Positions 38,607 through 47,155 of a DNA stretch of 64,000 nucleotides are shown here, in pieces (position 1 is the stretch's first letter; every line of letters begins with the position of its first letter). The DNA lies in the NCBI GenBank assembly GCA_038210135.1, contig JBBQWZ010000026.1:25726-89725 (forward strand), in the 5' to 3' direction. The notes under the pieces were generated by a model. That model saw nothing but the letters and a program-made list of their open reading frames with translations, did not search any database and was not told the DNA's origin. This DNA comes from JBBQWZ01 sp038210135 (lineage in GTDB: Bacteria; Acidobacteriota; Terriglobia; Bryobacterales; Bryobacteraceae). The position numbers and the translations under genes are program-made.

Positions 38607-40352
38607 TTGCCAAACCGCCAGTTCTTTCAACTCATCCTTCTCACCGGACTCTCCATGTCCATCGGCTGGGGCGTCCGCGGCCAATTCGGCCACGAATACG
38701 GAGCCGCTCTCGCCGGAGCCCTCGGCGGCATGGTCGTCGCCCTCCTCAGCGGCCGCCCCGACTGGCATCGTCGCGTCCATTACTTCGCCTTCTTCGGAGC
38801 CATTGGCTGGGGCTTCGGCGGCAGCATGTCGTACATGAAAAACCTCGCCTACACCCAATCGACGGACTCGCCCACCGTCCTGTACGGCTTCGCCAGCGTC
38901 TTTCTGATCGGCTTCTGCTGGGCCGCTCCCGGGGGAGCCGGAACCGCCATCGCCGCGTTCTTCAACCGCGAGGAGCTCACCCGCTTCGTTGTTCCGCTCT
39001 CCGCCGTCCTTGCCAGTTGGTATCTCCAAGCCGTCCTGCAAAGTAGTTTCCGCGCGCTTGGCATGCAGCCCGTTCCGCATTGGATGAGCCACGAAACCAG
39101 CGCCGCGATCACCATTGTCGTAATCCTAATAACCGCCGTCGTGCGCCGCGGTTCCTGGGGACTCGGCAGCGAACTGATGATCTACATGAGCGTCGGGTGG
39201 CTCGGCGGATACGCCCTTTTCACCGGCCTCCTCGACCTCCACTTGAATCCGCCGCGCGAAGACGTTTGGGGCCAGTGCCTAGGCCTCATCGCCGGAATTC
39301 TGGTCTTCTGCTGGCGTCACGATTTCGGCGGAATCGGCTTCTCCACCGTCGCCACCGGCTTCCTCGGAGGCATTCTCTACTCCGCCAGCGAAGCCATCAA
39401 GATTGCGGGAATCGCCACCGGCTACATCACCAATTGGCACAGTGTCATGGAGCAGCTCCAAGGCCTGGGCCACGGAATCGCCATCGCCGTCGCCTTTGGA
39501 CTCCTCATCCCGCGAGCCCCTCAGCTGTCGGAAACGGATACCTCCGGATGGAACCCCGCCGGTCAGGAAGTGGACGCGTTAACACCCAGCACCGAACCCC
39601 GCCGGTTAGGGAGCGGACATCTCCTCACGGCGACGCTAGCAACCAGCATCCCCGTTCGCCGCTGGACCGAGGTCTTCAGCGTCACCTTCGTCCTCGTCCT
39701 GCTCTCGTACCTGAATTTTCGCAAAAGCCCCAACGATTGGGTGACGCAAATCACCGGACTCAAGCCCGAACTCTACGGAATCCGCATCTCCGGCAACCTC
39801 ATGCCCGCCACCGGCTTCATCGGCTGGTTCGATTTCATCTACCTCGCCACCGCTCTGGCATGTATCTGGCTCCTGGTAGCCCATCTCCGCCGTCCCCTCG
39901 CGCTCTTCCCCGCAAGTTGGCTCGGCAAGGGCCAACTCTTCTACCTCGTGTTTTTGTGGGTTGTAGTGACGTTCAACTTCATACACGTTCTCCCACGCTT
40001 CACGCCGGAGCGCCTGGTCACGGAGTGGTTCATGACTCTTAGCGGAATCTCCTGCACGGTGTTCATGTTGCTCGCGACCGCAACCCGCCAGATGGCCAGA
40101 ACACCAAACTTAGATGAGTGGACCCCCGAAGCCGCGACCACCGAGAACGGAACCTCGACCGTCAGGGAGCGGACCCAAACCTCGTATGCCGCATGGATCC
40201 GCAAAGCGGCGATCTTGGGCCTCATTGGAACCGTGGCCGTCACGTTTGCAGGCTGGGGAACGAAGCGAGCATTGTTTGGCGACGGACCCGTCTATCCCAA
40301 ACAGAAAAGCCAAATCCGCTTCGGCCCCAACAACACCGATACCATCAAATAG
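38607..40352 (+). CDS. Multi-pass membrane protein of unknown function carrying dispersed repeats in frame
   Basis: 581 residues from a TTG with a weak ribosome site. The sequence is mostly hydrophobic with about a dozen membrane helices, starting ILLTGLSMSIGWGVRGQFGH. The glycine-rich N-terminal half recalls small transporters, but I do not recognise the family. Two tandem repeat copies fill about residues 315-338 (WNPAGQEVD and TEPRRLGSG) in a hydrophilic loop, and a third lies near 514-524 (TVRERTQ). These fall between membrane helices, so insertion was tolerated. The start could also be the internal ATG at MSIGWGV. Coding character is clear; function is unknown. Confidence 0.75.
   Translation: MPNRQFFQLILLTGLSMSIGWGVRGQFGHEYGAALAGALGGMVVALLSGRPDWHRRVHYFAFFGAIGWGFGGSMSYMKNLAYTQSTDSPTVLYGFASVFLIGFCWAAPGGAGTAIAAFFNREELTRFVVPLSAVLASWYLQAVLQSSFRALGMQPVPHWMSHETSAAITIVVILITAVVRRGSWGLGSELMIYMSVGWLGGYALFTGLLDLHLNPPREDVWGQCLGLIAGILVFCWRHDFGGIGFSTVATGFLGGILYSASEAIKIAGIATGYITNWHSVMEQLQGLGHGIAIAVAFGLLIPRAPQLSETDTSGWNPAGQEVDALTPSTEPRRLGSGHLLTATLATSIPVRRWTEVFSVTFVLVLLSYLNFRKSPNDWVTQITGLKPELYGIRISGNLMPATGFIGWFDFIYLATALACIWLLVAHLRRPLALFPASWLGKGQLFYLVFLWVVVTFNFIHVLPRFTPERLVTEWFMTLSGISCTVFMLLATATRQMARTPNLDEWTPEAATTENGTSTVRERTQTSYAAWIRKAAILGLIGTVAVTFAGWGTKRALFGDGPVYPKQKSQIRFGPNNTDTIK
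39549..39618 (+). repeat. Two tandem copies of a dispersed repeat inside a coding sequence
   Basis: GGAACCCCGCCGGTCAGGAA at 39550 and GAACCCCGCCGGTTAGGGAG at 39593 differ at few positions, continue to GTGGAC and GCGGAC, and are 43 bases apart. The same pattern recurs at 40149 and 60480. Both lie in frame in the membrane-protein gene and encode an -EPR..GSG-like peptide. Confidence 0.8.
40149..40176 (+). repeat. Dispersed repeat copy near the 3' end of the membrane-protein gene
   Basis: GGAACCTCGACCGTCAGGGA continuing GCGGACCC matches the copies at 39593 and 60480. It is read in frame as part of the hydrophilic segment between the last two membrane helices. Confidence 0.75.
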
Positions 40353-40649
40353 CCGAAAGAGAGCCCGGCCAAGAGCATCGAGGCGCGCACGAAGCTCGGG
40401 TCTTGCCCGAGCGAAGTTAAGTGCTCTTCACGGCCGTTTTAGAAGTAGCGATCAAGCGCAGCGAGTCTCAGCAAACACCGATCCGCATCGTCATCCGTTA
40501 TTAGCGCCGAAATCCGAGCGCCGGCTAAAGTGCTCCGAAGGAACGCGTCAGGAGCGGACACTGATCTTGATTAACGACGAATCAGCAATCCACCGGATTG
40601 AACCCAAACCGCACGGGAAGGGACGCGCCGACCTCGCCACGCAACTGAA
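40353..40649. other. Gene-free spacer with a hairpin and a partial repeat
   Basis: About 300 bases between converging genes. GCTCGGG/CCCGAGC (40394-40412) forms a 7-bp stem with a 5-base loop and might end transcription, though without a T-run. A partial repeat copy ends at 40560 (GGAACGCGTCAGGAGCGGAC). No other gene is seen; a long plus frame here is generated by the repeat. Confidence 0.5.
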
Positions 40650-41990
40650 CTATGCGATCTTCCAGCCCTTGCGCACCGTCGGCTTGATCCACTTATTCGC
40701 GTCGTTGTTATTCGTGAAACGCATCTTCGCCGCATCCCACTCGAGCTTGCCTTCGTACTTCATCGCGATCGAACCCAGCAGCATCCACGACACAAACGGA
40801 GCCGCCACCGAGAAATTCGAACACGACGGATCGCCACCTTTGCAGGCACGAATCCAGTCGCGATAATGACCCGGCGACCGCGTTAACAGCTGCGGAGGCA
40901 GCTTGTAGTCCTTCATCTTTGCGTCCGGCATCAACCTCGTGCGCTCGCCGTAGCAACCCGTAGTGACAATTCCCTTGTCACCGATAAATACGCTGCCGTT
41001 GATGTCCTTGTCGCCGAGAAGTTCGCCTTCCGGAATCCCCGGAATCGCCGGTTGCGCCTTCATCCCGTCGTGCCAATACACCTTCACCGCGGGCATCGTG
41101 CCGCGGGCCGGAAAATCGAAGCGAATCCTCGCCGCCTTCGGGAACGTGTACTTGCCTTTGCCCTCCTGATGCTCACACTCCACGCTGATCGGATCGCGCA
41201 GGTTGAGCGCCATATTCGGTGTGCCAAGAATATGGCAAGCCATGTCGCCGATCGCCCCGCAGCCGTACTCCGGATAACCGCGCCAGTGATGCGGGGCAAT
41301 GTTTGGGCTGTACGGACGCCACTCCGCGACACCCAACCACAGATCCCAATCGAACGTGTCCGGCACCGGAGCCTCTACCGGAACCACCTCCGGACCCTGG
41401 GGCCAAATCGGCCGATTCGTCCACGCATGCACTTCACTCACGCCGCCGATTTCGCCCGACCAGATGATTTCGCAGCACTCTCGCGCGCCCGGGCCCGAAT
41501 AGCCCTGGTTGCCCATCTGCGTCGCAACCTTGTATCGCTTCGCCGCTTTCTCGAGCTCGTGCGCTTCCCAGATGGTGCGCGTTAACGGCTTCTGCACGTA
41601 GACGTGCTTGCCCAATTGCATCGCCGCCATCGCCGCCGCCGCATGCATGTGATCCGGAATCGACACCGTCACCGCGTCGATATTCTTGTGCTCCTTATCG
41701 AGCATCTTGCGGTAGTCGCGATACTTCGGAATCGATGGCCACTTCACGTGGCTGCGTTCGGACCGTTTATCATCCGGGTCCGCGAAGGTAACGAAATTCT
41801 CCGTGAGGCAGGCGTTGATATCCGTCCACCCCTTGCCGCCCGCGCCGATCGCGGCAAAGTTCAATTTCTCGTTGGGCGACTTGTAGCCTAGATGCGTCAA
41901 CGAAGACACACTGCCGAATCCGGCGGTAGGAACCGCACCGGCAAGCAAGCTACCGAAAAAGAAATGGCGTCGAGAAGTTTTATGCGTCAT
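40650..41990 (-). CDS. Gfo/Idh/MocA-family oxidoreductase with Tat signal
   Basis: 446 residues. The N-terminus has a twin-arginine motif (KTSRRHFFFGSLLAGAVPTA), so it is exported folded, as expected for an NAD(P)-binding enzyme acting outside the cytoplasm. The Rossmann part includes LNFAAIGAGGKGWTDINACL. A conserved signature follows (DAVTVSIPDHMHAAAAMAAM, GKHVYVQKPLTRTIWEAHEL) with the EKP/QKP lysine. The C-terminal alpha/beta domain has the HHWRGYPEYGCGAIGDMACH motif of secreted acidobacterial and planctomycetal members. These oxidise or rearrange sugars; the substrate is not known. Confidence 0.92.
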   Translation of the reverse strand: MTHKTSRRHFFFGSLLAGAVPTAGFGSVSSLTHLGYKSPNEKLNFAAIGAGGKGWTDINACLTENFVTFADPDDKRSERSHVKWPSIPKYRDYRKMLDKEHKNIDAVTVSIPDHMHAAAAMAAMQLGKHVYVQKPLTRTIWEAHELEKAAKRYKVATQMGNQGYSGPGARECCEIIWSGEIGGVSEVHAWTNRPIWPQGPEVVPVEAPVPDTFDWDLWLGVAEWRPYSPNIAPHHWRGYPEYGCGAIGDMACHILGTPNMALNLRDPISVECEHQEGKGKYTFPKAARIRFDFPARGTMPAVKVYWHDGMKAQPAIPGIPEGELLGDKDINGSVFIGDKGIVTTGCYGERTRLMPDAKMKDYKLPPQLLTRSPGHYRDWIRACKGGDPSCSNFSVAAPFVSWMLLGSIAMKYEGKLEWDAAKMRFTNNNDANKWIKPTVRKGWKIA

Positions 41991-42069
41991 GGCAATCGAT
42001 TCGAAACAATTATACGCACGCCCGCCGCTCCGAAACAGAGGACCTGTCTACAGCCTGTTTTCTGTTCAT

Positions 42070-42345
42070 CCGCCAGCAGCAGATCGAGCCCCGACCGCAA
42101 GTGCACCCCGAGGCGCGATTCGTAAGATCGACCTCACTCACTCCGCCACACCGCGCGGATTGAACCCGGAGCATAAGCGACGGGACCTTTGCTCTGATAC
42201 GCGACCCGCCGGGGCGGAGATTCTGCTCGGTCTCATACGCACTCCTGAGCTCGCTGACCGCAAGCCCATACCCCGAAATCCGAGCCGCGCCCAAAGCAGT
42301 GTGAAGTGCGGCGTCGGAAACGGACCACCGCACATCGCGCCAGCG
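42070..42345. repeat. Cluster of several short dispersed repeats
   Basis: Contains GAGCCCCGACCGCAAG and GAGGCGCGATTCGTAAGATC (both like copies at 46950 and 52890), TTGAACCCGGAGCATAAGCG continuing ACGGGACC (family A), and GAGCCGCGCCCAAAGCAG followed by a GAAGTGCGGCGTCGG tail that recurs at 47055. The cluster fills most of the spacer before the kdsA remnant, suggesting that repeats collect at this breakpoint. Confidence 0.7.
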
Positions 42346-42357
42346 TAAACTCAATAC

Positions 42358-42704
42358 TTGATCCTCCGCGTTAACGACATCGCGATCGGCGAAAGCCATC
42401 CCCTGGCCCTCATCGCCGGACCCTGTGTCATCGAATCCGAAGAGCACGCCCAGTTCCTCGCCAGCGCCATCGCCGCCATCGCCGGACCCTATATCTTCAA
42501 AGCCAGCTTCGACAAAGCCAACCGCTCCAGCGTCTCCGCTTTCCGCGGACCCGGTCTTAAAGAAGGCGTCCGCATTCTCAAAACCCTCCGCGATGCCGGC
42601 CAGCCCACGCTCACCGATATTCACGAACCCGCCGCCTCGATAAACTAGCCGAACTCCTAAACCGCCTCCGCGCCATCGATACGCTGGTGAAAGCGTTTTC
42701 TTGA
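42358..42704 (+). pseudogene. kdsA: Internally deleted 3-deoxy-8-phosphooctulonate synthase
   Basis: Two parts of KdsA remain. 42358-42630 encodes the N-terminus, with LALIAGPCVIESEEHAQFLA, KASFDKANRSS and LRDAGQPTLTDIHEP. After a stop made at the junction, another frame from 42634 to 42704 encodes LDKLAELLNRLRAIDTLVKA followed by FS, which fits the C-terminus of KdsA. The central ~150 residues, including catalytic-barrel strands, are missing. The working enzyme of Kdo synthesis must be coded elsewhere if LPS is made. The spacer upstream is full of repeats. A truncated functional protein is very unlikely. Confidence 0.85.
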
Positions 42705-42767
42705 GAGCCCCAAAGATCCTTTTACACGTTTCCCCCACCTCGCGCGTCCTACAATAAGAGGAAGGCC

Positions 42768-43232
42768 ATGCTTAACAACCGGCGCCGTCGCGGCTTCTCG
42801 CTGATTGAATTGATGATCGTCATCGCGATCATCCTGATTATCGCGGCCATCGCGATCCCTAAACTCAACAATCAGCGTATGCACGCCCAGGAAATGGCCG
42901 GCATCCGGCAGATCACCACCATTCACACAGCCCAGACGCAGTATTATTCTCAGTTCGGAAAATATGCGTCAACGCTTGCGGAACTTGGCCCCCCACCGAG
43001 CGGAGCCGCCGGACCCCAAGCCGCCGACCTCATCCCGAAAAATTTAGCTGAAGGCACCAACAGCGGTTACAACTTCATCGTCCAAGGGTCGCCGACCGGG
43101 TACACGGTGAACGCCAATCCAGTGACCTTCGGAAGCTCCGGCCGCAGAACTTTTTTCTCCGATCAGAGTCTCTCCATCAAAGAGAATTGGACCGCCGAAC
43201 CCGCGAACGTCCAAAGTAAAGAGATCAAGTAG
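42768..43232 (+). CDS. Type IV pilin-like prepilin
   Basis: 154 residues with a GAGGAAGG ribosome site before the ATG. A short basic leader ends in G|FSLIELMIV, the exact prepilin peptidase site with Glu at mature position 5, followed by the hydrophobic spine IAIILIIAAIAIPKLNNQ. The globular part is small (EMAGIRQITTIHTAQTQYYS) and lacks a visible Cys pair. This is a pilin or pseudopilin for type IV pili or a type II secretion system. No other pilus gene is adjacent, so it is an orphan here. A TACAAT box lies 13 bases upstream of the ATG. Confidence 0.92.
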   Translation: MLNNRRRRGFSLIELMIVIAIILIIAAIAIPKLNNQRMHAQEMAGIRQITTIHTAQTQYYSQFGKYASTLAELGPPPSGAAGPQAADLIPKNLAEGTNSGYNFIVQGSPTGYTVNANPVTFGSSGRRTFFSDQSLSIKENWTAEPANVQSKEIK

Positions 43233-43503
43233 TCTCGGCTTGCGCCGCGTCTGCAAGTAAGCGAGCAAACAGTAACGAGCCAAGAGCGCCAGCAAAGTAA
43301 TCTGAATTACTCCCGCATGCAAAGCTCCCGGAAGGCAGCATCTCAAAACCTTCCGGAAAAGTCCTAATTCCCGCAACGTTTTCTCCCCCTAACTCCTCCC
43401 TTCTGTGGCGTCCCCCGTCCCGATCAATTTGCGGTACATTGAAAACTGCAATTCAAAGCGTGTCCTGTCGGGGATCAGGTAAAGGACGCGTGTAGGAGGA
43501 CCC

Positions 43504-45423
43504 ATGCGGGGTTTGGGTTTCGGAGCGATCGCTTTGCTTGGAGCGATGCCGCTATTTTTTCCACAAGCTGGACGTTCGCAGGATGACGCAACCGCATCCG
43601 GAACGAATTGCACCTTTCAAAGGGACCCCGAAGGGTTCCTAAACCAACAAGCACGCCTACGCAGGGACATCTTTGAACGCGCCGCGAAAATGAACGTTCG
43701 CGCCACCGCGGGCAATTCGGCGCGCGATGCGGTCGACGCCAACACGCTTCCGCGGCGCAACTTTATCGACGACGCCATCTTCGGCAAACTCGCCGATCAG
43801 AAGGTCCCCGCCGCCGCCCTCACTACCGACGAGGAATTCTTCCGGCGCATCAACCTCGACCTCACGGGACGCCTCCCGAATGCCGCTGACGTCCGCAACT
43901 TCGTCGCCGACAAGAACCCCGACAAGCGCAACAAAGTCATCGGCGACCTGCTCTACTCCGACGCCTTCACCGACAAGTGGACCATGTGGTTCGGCGACCT
44001 CATGCAGAACACCACCGGCTCTGTCACGCAGGCCCGCCAACCCAATGGCCGCAACGCCATGTACATGTTCATTTGGGGCAGCGTTGCCGGCTGGAAATCG
44101 ATTTCCGACATGGCCTACGAAGCGGTCGTGATGCGCGGCAACAATCACGATGCACCAACCGGTGCCGCCGGTTTCACCGTAAACTCCCGCACCCCCGGCG
44201 GCCCCATCCAGGATTCCTACGATACCGCGCTGGTGAAATCCGCCACCGCCTTCCTCGGTCAGGGCAACTACGATTGCCTGCTCTGCCACAATGGACGCGG
44301 ACACCTCGACCAGTTAAACGTCTGGGGAGCCAGCACCACCCGCATGCAGGCCTGGCAGATGGCCGCCTACTTCTCACGCCTCAGCTATTCGACGTACACC
44401 TTCCCGGCCGGAACCTCCATCGCCGATCAGAACGCTAACTACTACAACCAGAGCCAAAACATCGATGACCGCACCACCGGCCAGTATGATATCGGCGTTA
44501 GCTACTTCGGCAATCGCCCCAATCGCCTGCCCGTCGGCACCATCAAGAACGTCACGCCTTCCTATCAGTTCAGTGGAGCCGTGCCGAAGAGCAATTACTG
44601 GCGCTTCGATTTCGCCGACGCCATGACCAGCGATCCGATGTTTGCGCGCAATTTCGCGAACCGCCTTTGGAAAGCCATGTTCAACATGGCCCTCGCGGAT
44701 CCGGTCGATCAACTCGATCCCGCCCGCCTCGATCCGTTGAATCCGCCGCCCGCCCCCTGGGCTTTCCAGGCCACTCACCCGGAGCTTCTCGAACAGCTCG
44801 CCAACGAATTGCGCAACCGGAATTTTAGCCTCCGCGAATTCCTCCGCCTCATCGCGGAATCGAATGCGTATCAACTGAGTTCGCGCTACTCCGGTGATTG
44901 GCAAATCGCCTACGTGCCCCTTTTCGCGCGCCACTATCCGCGCCGCCTGGATGCCGAGGAAGTCCACGACGCCGTCGCGAAAGCAACCGGCAATTTCCCG
45001 AAACTCGCCGTCAACGGATGGGCCAACACCGTATCCTGGGCCATGCAGTTGCCGGACACCGTCGAAAACAACGGATCCTCCACCTTCCTGAACTACTTCC
45101 TCCGCGGCAACCGCGATACGCAGGCGCGTAGCGCGCAGGGCAGTATTCAACAACAGCTCGCTTTAATGAACGACAACTTCGTCAACAGCCGGATGCACAT
45201 GGCGCAGTCGCCCACGCTGACCGCGATCGCGAAGCTCACCGACAACGCGCAGATCGCCGACGAGATGTTCCTTAATTTCCTCGGCCGCTTCCCCGACACC
45301 TACGAAAAAGGCCGCGTCGTCGCCGCTCTCGCCAAGGCCAACACCGCTGCTCTCAAAAACACCACGCTGGAAGATATGGCCTGGGCCCTTATCAACAAGC
45401 TCGACTTCCTGTTCAGCTACTAG
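43504..45423 (+). CDS. Secreted DUF1549/DUF1553 protein with a heme-binding motif
   Basis: 639 residues with an AGGAGGA ribosome site. A hydrophobic signal (FGAIALLGAMPLFFPQAGRS) is followed by the DUF1549 part (FIDDAIFGKLADQKVPAAAL, RRINLDLTGRLPNAADVRNF) and by DUF1553-like C-terminal features (FANRLWKAMFNM, LREFLRLIAESNAYQLSSRY, YPRRLDAEEVHDAVAKATG). In the centre is CLLCHNGRGH, a CxxCH motif that can attach heme. Such proteins occur in pairs with DUF1501 proteins in planctomycetes and acidobacteria and their function is unknown; the next gene is such a partner. Domain naming is from memory of the family features. Confidence 0.88.
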   Translation: MRGLGFGAIALLGAMPLFFPQAGRSQDDATASGTNCTFQRDPEGFLNQQARLRRDIFERAAKMNVRATAGNSARDAVDANTLPRRNFIDDAIFGKLADQKVPAAALTTDEEFFRRINLDLTGRLPNAADVRNFVADKNPDKRNKVIGDLLYSDAFTDKWTMWFGDLMQNTTGSVTQARQPNGRNAMYMFIWGSVAGWKSISDMAYEAVVMRGNNHDAPTGAAGFTVNSRTPGGPIQDSYDTALVKSATAFLGQGNYDCLLCHNGRGHLDQLNVWGASTTRMQAWQMAAYFSRLSYSTYTFPAGTSIADQNANYYNQSQNIDDRTTGQYDIGVSYFGNRPNRLPVGTIKNVTPSYQFSGAVPKSNYWRFDFADAMTSDPMFARNFANRLWKAMFNMALADPVDQLDPARLDPLNPPPAPWAFQATHPELLEQLANELRNRNFSLREFLRLIAESNAYQLSSRYSGDWQIAYVPLFARHYPRRLDAEEVHDAVAKATGNFPKLAVNGWANTVSWAMQLPDTVENNGSSTFLNYFLRGNRDTQARSAQGSIQQQLALMNDNFVNSRMHMAQSPTLTAIAKLTDNAQIADEMFLNFLGRFPDTYEKGRVVAALAKANTAALKNTTLEDMAWALINKLDFLFSY

Positions 45424-45450
45424 ATCCGCGAGAAAAGAGGAGACACCGTC

Positions 45451-46824
45451 ATGAAAAATCGATTCGGAGTCGACTGGAGCAAAGCTCGCGGAACCCGTTT
45501 CTGGAACCGCCCGACACTCCACCGCAGAATGTTCTTCAAGAGCATGGCCGGCGCCATCGGCGGCTACATGCTGATGCCGACCCGCCCCGGCGAGACCATC
45601 GCCCAGGCGGCTCCGCGGGTGCAGGGTACCGCGAAGAACGTCATCTTCATCCTTATGCAGGGCGCGCCAAGCCACACCGATACCTTCGATCTGAAAGAAG
45701 GCGCTTGGACCCCGTCCTTCATGGCTCCGGCGAGCTACGGAAATATTCGCTGGCCCCAAGGCCTCATGCCGAAGCTGGCCGACCAGATCGACAACTTCGC
45801 GCTGGTACGCTCTCTTCGCGCCTACGCGACTGCGCACGGTCTCGCACAAACCTGGGTGCAGATCGGCCGCAACCCGATCTCCGGACTCGCCAAGATCGCG
45901 CCGCACATCGGCTCTGTCGTCTCCATCGAACTCGGGCCTAAATCCGCCGATCGCACGCTGCCTCCGTTCATCTCACTGAACGCCAGCAATGGACCCGGCG
46001 CCGGCTACCTGCCGCCCGAAAACGATCCCTTCTACGTGAACCCCAACGGCGGTTCGCTCTCGAACACCACGCACTCCGATGGACCCACGGCGCTCGATCG
46101 CCGCTATGGCCTGATGCTCGACATCGACACGGAATTGCTCTTCGATCCCTCTATCGGCGGAACCACCTCCGAGATGGCGCACTTCCGCGAGAACGCTCGC
46201 AAGCTGATGTACAACCCCGCCGTTTCATCGATTTTCAGCTTCGACCAGAACACCAAGAATCTCTACGGCAATACCACCTTCGGCAATGCCTGCGCCACCG
46301 CGCGGAACCTGGTCAAAGCCAACATGGGCACCCGCTTCGTCCAGATCACATTCGGAAGCTGGGATCATCACACCAACATCTACGCCCCGAACGCGAACCT
46401 GCAGTCGATGGCCCGCCAGTTCGACGCCGGACTCGGCCAGTTGATCGCCGATCTGAAGAATGACGGCACCCTCGACTCCACGCTGATCGTCGCCATGGGC
46501 GAATTCGGCCGCACCGTCACAGCGCTCAATCAAAACGCCGGCCGCGATCATCACTTGCAGCAATCCGCCTTCTTCGCCGGAGCCGGCATCAAGGGCCGCA
46601 ACGCCATCGGCGTCACCGACGCCGGGGGAGCCGTCGTCACCGATCCCGGCTGGAGCGGCAATCGCGAAATTCGCAACGAAGACATCGAAGCGACAATCTA
46701 CTCCGCCCTCGGCATCGACTGGACCACCATCCGGCGCGACGACCCCTTCGGCCGCGGCTTCGAGTACGTCCCGTCCTCGACCGTCAATTACGTCTACCAA
46801 CCCATCAACGAACTCTGGGGTTAG
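45451..46824 (+). CDS. DUF1501-domain protein with Tat signal
   Basis: 457 residues. An RR motif (LHRRMFFKSMAGAIGGYML) suggests Tat export. The core has DUF1501 features: GTAKNVIFILMQGAPSHTDT, the WQ/WDHHTN region (QITFGSWDHHTNIYAPNANL) and IVAMGEFGRTVTALNQNAGR with DHH, resembling sulfatase/phosphatase folds with metal-binding Asp and His. The gene follows the DUF1549 gene by 28 bases, so the two are co-expressed and probably act together on a substrate outside the cell. The stop codon is directly followed by a family E repeat. Catalytic role is inferred from the fold only. Confidence 0.9.
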   Translation: MKNRFGVDWSKARGTRFWNRPTLHRRMFFKSMAGAIGGYMLMPTRPGETIAQAAPRVQGTAKNVIFILMQGAPSHTDTFDLKEGAWTPSFMAPASYGNIRWPQGLMPKLADQIDNFALVRSLRAYATAHGLAQTWVQIGRNPISGLAKIAPHIGSVVSIELGPKSADRTLPPFISLNASNGPGAGYLPPENDPFYVNPNGGSLSNTTHSDGPTALDRRYGLMLDIDTELLFDPSIGGTTSEMAHFRENARKLMYNPAVSSIFSFDQNTKNLYGNTTFGNACATARNLVKANMGTRFVQITFGSWDHHTNIYAPNANLQSMARQFDAGLGQLIADLKNDGTLDSTLIVAMGEFGRTVTALNQNAGRDHHLQQSAFFAGAGIKGRNAIGVTDAGGAVVTDPGWSGNREIRNEDIEATIYSALGIDWTTIRRDDPFGRGFEYVPSSTVNYVYQPINELWG

Positions 46825-47091
46825 TGGCATAGGCCTCCGGCGCGTGTCGAACTATAGCCCCGCACGTAAGTGCGGGGATTCTGATTCTGTCCCTTTGGGG
46901 ACTCTGCTTCTATCCATTAAAGAACCGCGAACGAAGTGAGCGGCCACACCGAGGCGCGACCGTAAAAAGGTCGCGCCCAATAACCTCATCCGCCGAAATC
47001 GAGCTTGAACCCCAAACGTGAGCGAGGGGACCAACTGACATGGAGTGCTCATCGGAGCCGCGCCCAAAGCAGCCCGAAGCGCTGCGCCGGA
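46825..47091. repeat. Dense cluster of dispersed repeats
   Basis: In order: family E (GGCATAGGCCTCCGGCGCG, 46827); hairpin CCCCGCAC/GTGCGGGG with a GTAA loop (46858-46877); GTCCC/GGGAC; GAACCGCGAACGAAGTGAGC; a 9-bp palindrome GGCGCGACC/GGTCGCGCC around GTAAAAA (46953-46977); family A (TTGAACCCCAAACGTGAGCG, continuing AGGGGACC); and GAGCCGCGCCCAAAGCAG followed by GAAGCGCTGCGCCGG (47054-47090). The first hairpin could end the DUF1501 transcript. Confidence 0.75.
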
Positions 47092-47155
47092 AGCGGCCAT
47101 AACTCCCGCATTCCCACACAACACAACTCCGCAGGCACCATCCCGCGCTGATACC

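Noticed and set aside
40114..40866. Plus-strand frame of 250 codons with TEPRPSGSG-like peptide
   Set aside because: It is an alternative frame of the repeat and of the membrane-protein gene and then runs antisense to the oxidoreductase; no coding evidence.
42070..47091. CRISPR array
   Set aside because: The repeats are dispersed units of several families with irregular spacing, not regular repeat-spacer arrays, and no cas gene is present.
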